Shown here in pieces: positions 5,850 to 6,408 of a stretch of DNA of 6,408 nt. Positions within the stretch are counted from its first letter, which is position 1; every line of letters starts with the position of its first letter. Made by a program: the position numbers and the translations under genes. A model generated the notes under the pieces. The model was not told the origin of the DNA and searched no databases. It worked only from the letters and a program-made list of their open reading frames with translations. Location: contig JAIRXN010000160.1 of NCBI GenBank assembly GCA_031268245.1, positions 1-6,408 on the forward strand, read 5' to 3'. The stretch is from Treponema sp. GTDB taxonomy: Bacteria; Spirochaetota; Spirochaetia; Treponematales; Breznakiellaceae.

Positions 5850-5867
5850 TTTAACATTTCTTTAACA
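5850..5867 (+). promoter_or_regulatory. Direct repeat TTTAACA-N4-TTTAACA, probable PHO-box/OmpR-family binding site
   Basis: Two identical heptamers TTTAACA (5850-5856 and 5861-5867) lie with start-to-start spacing of exactly 11 bp, one helical turn on the same face. OmpR/PhoB-family winged-helix regulators bind such tandem repeats head to tail, and the TTAACA core with this spacing resembles the Bacillus PhoP box. The second copy overlaps the -35 position of the regulator gene's promoter, where PhoB-type activators act. The sequence shows the geometry; the binding protein is inferred. Confidence 0.55.
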
Positions 5868-5892
5868 ACTTTTTTTGAATTTGCAGTACAAT
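5862..5892 (+). promoter_or_regulatory. Promoter of the response-regulator gene
   Basis: TACAAT (5887-5892) is a good -10. Upstream, TTAACA (5862-5867) is a 5/6 match to the -35 but at 19-bp spacing, longer than optimal, which would suit an activator-dependent promoter. The start site would fall near 5899, leaving a ~16-nt leader that contains the GGAG ribosome binding site. Confidence 0.5.
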
Positions 5893-5904
5893 CAAGTCCA
5901 GAAT

Positions 5905-5908
5905 GGAG
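5905..5908 (+). promoter_or_regulatory. Ribosome binding site deciding the regulator start
   Basis: GGAG lies six bases before the ATG at 5915-5917. The in-frame ATG at 5903-5905 overlaps this site and has none of its own, so the later start is preferred. Confidence 0.7.
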
Positions 5909-5914
5909 AAACCT

Positions 5915-6408
5915 ATGGTCAATATACTGGTTGTAGAGGACGATGAAAAACTGAACCGCATAGTCTGCGCCCACCTTGCCGAACAGGGCTACCGGGCCAT
6001 CGGCTGCCTTTCGGCAATAGAAGCCTTTGACCGCATGATAGACAACATCATCGGCCTCATTATTTCCGATATTATGATGCCCGAAGTGGACGGGTTCAAG
6101 TTCGCCTCTATGGTACGGGAACAGGACAAACTGATTCCCATCCTTTTTGTCACCGCCAGGGACGACATCACCTCAAAACAGAAGGGCTTCCGTATCGGAA
6201 TCGATGATTACATGGTCAAGCCCGTTGACCTGGACGAACTTGTCCTGCGGGTAGGGGCGCTCCTGCGGCGGGCGAATATCGCTAACGAAAAAAAACTCAC
6301 CGCCGGAAGCCTGGTCCTCAACGCCGATGAAATGACCGCGACGGTAGGGGGAGAGGAAATACCCATTACGGTAAGGGAATTCAACGTATTGTGGAAACTT
6401 CTGTCATA
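5915..6408 (+). CDS. OmpR/PhoB-family response regulator, N-terminal part
   Basis: The frame stays open from the ATG at 5915 to the window end, giving 164 residues with the C-terminus missing. The receiver domain (1-about 118) has acidic residues E8, D9 and D10, phospho-acceptor D52 in SDIMMPEVDG, T80 in FVTAR and K102 in VKP; all are intact. From about residue 130 the sequence AGSLVLNADEMTATVGGEEIPITVREFNVLWKLL is the beta-sheet platform and first helix of a winged-helix DNA-binding domain of the OmpR/PhoB type. It is therefore a phosphorylation-controlled transcription factor. The upstream TTTAACA direct repeats suggest it regulates its own gene. It is transcribed away from the hybrid kinase gene; its cognate kinase may lie beyond the window. 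The signal is unknown. Confidence 0.92.
   Translation, partial: MVNILVVEDDEKLNRIVCAHLAEQGYRAIGCLSAIEAFDRMIDNIIGLIISDIMMPEVDGFKFASMVREQDKLIPILFVTARDDITSKQKGFRIGIDDYMVKPVDLDELVLRVGALLRRANIANEKKLTAGSLVLNADEMTATVGGEEIPITVREFNVLWKLLS

Noticed and set aside
5903..5905. Earlier in-frame ATG of the response regulator
   Set aside because: It overlaps the GGAG serving the ATG at 5915, and receiver domains usually begin within a few residues of the start.

Overview
The window looks like chromosomal DNA from a spirochaete, most likely Treponema-like. This is an inference from the gene set (a class II ribonucleotide reductase, MurJ, a soluble hybrid histidine kinase) and general sequence style; no rRNA or species marker is present. 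The core genes have moderate to high GC, and one inserted-looking gene at 452-1135 is strikingly AT-rich.

Layout. (1) Positions 1-390 on the + strand hold the 3' end of a B12-dependent ribonucleotide reductase gene (nrdJ), ending in a Cys-rich zinc-ribbon/redox tail. (2) Positions 452-1135 on the - strand hold a small AT-rich gene for a single-HKD phospholipase D-like protein, with its own good sigma70-type promoter and ribosome binding site. (3) Positions 1206-5660 on the - strand hold a tightly packed four-gene set, in transcription order: a soluble PAS hybrid histidine kinase, a small coiled-coil protein, a glycerophosphodiester phosphodiesterase, and the lipid II flippase MurJ. The last two junctions are 4-base ATGA overlaps, so the set is probably one operon. 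(4) Positions 5661-5914 are the divergent intergenic region. It contains a 131-bp element with near-perfect terminal inverted repeats and three internal hairpins (MITE-like), then a promoter with two TTTAACA direct repeats at an 11-bp period, the geometry of a PHO box or OmpR-family site. (5) Positions 5915-6408 on the + strand hold the start of an OmpR/PhoB-family response regulator, cut by the window edge.

How the parts may work together. The regulator gene probably carries its own binding site, suggesting autoregulation. The hybrid kinase has a receiver domain but no HPt domain, so it needs a separate phosphotransfer partner; nothing here shows that it signals to the divergent regulator. 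The kinase operon joins a sensor gene to cell-envelope (MurJ) and phospholipid-turnover (GDPD) genes. The most unusual items are the structured repeat element between the two signalling genes, the direct repeats before the regulator, and the AT-rich PLD islet. I did not find convincing evidence of a wholly new multi-gene system.
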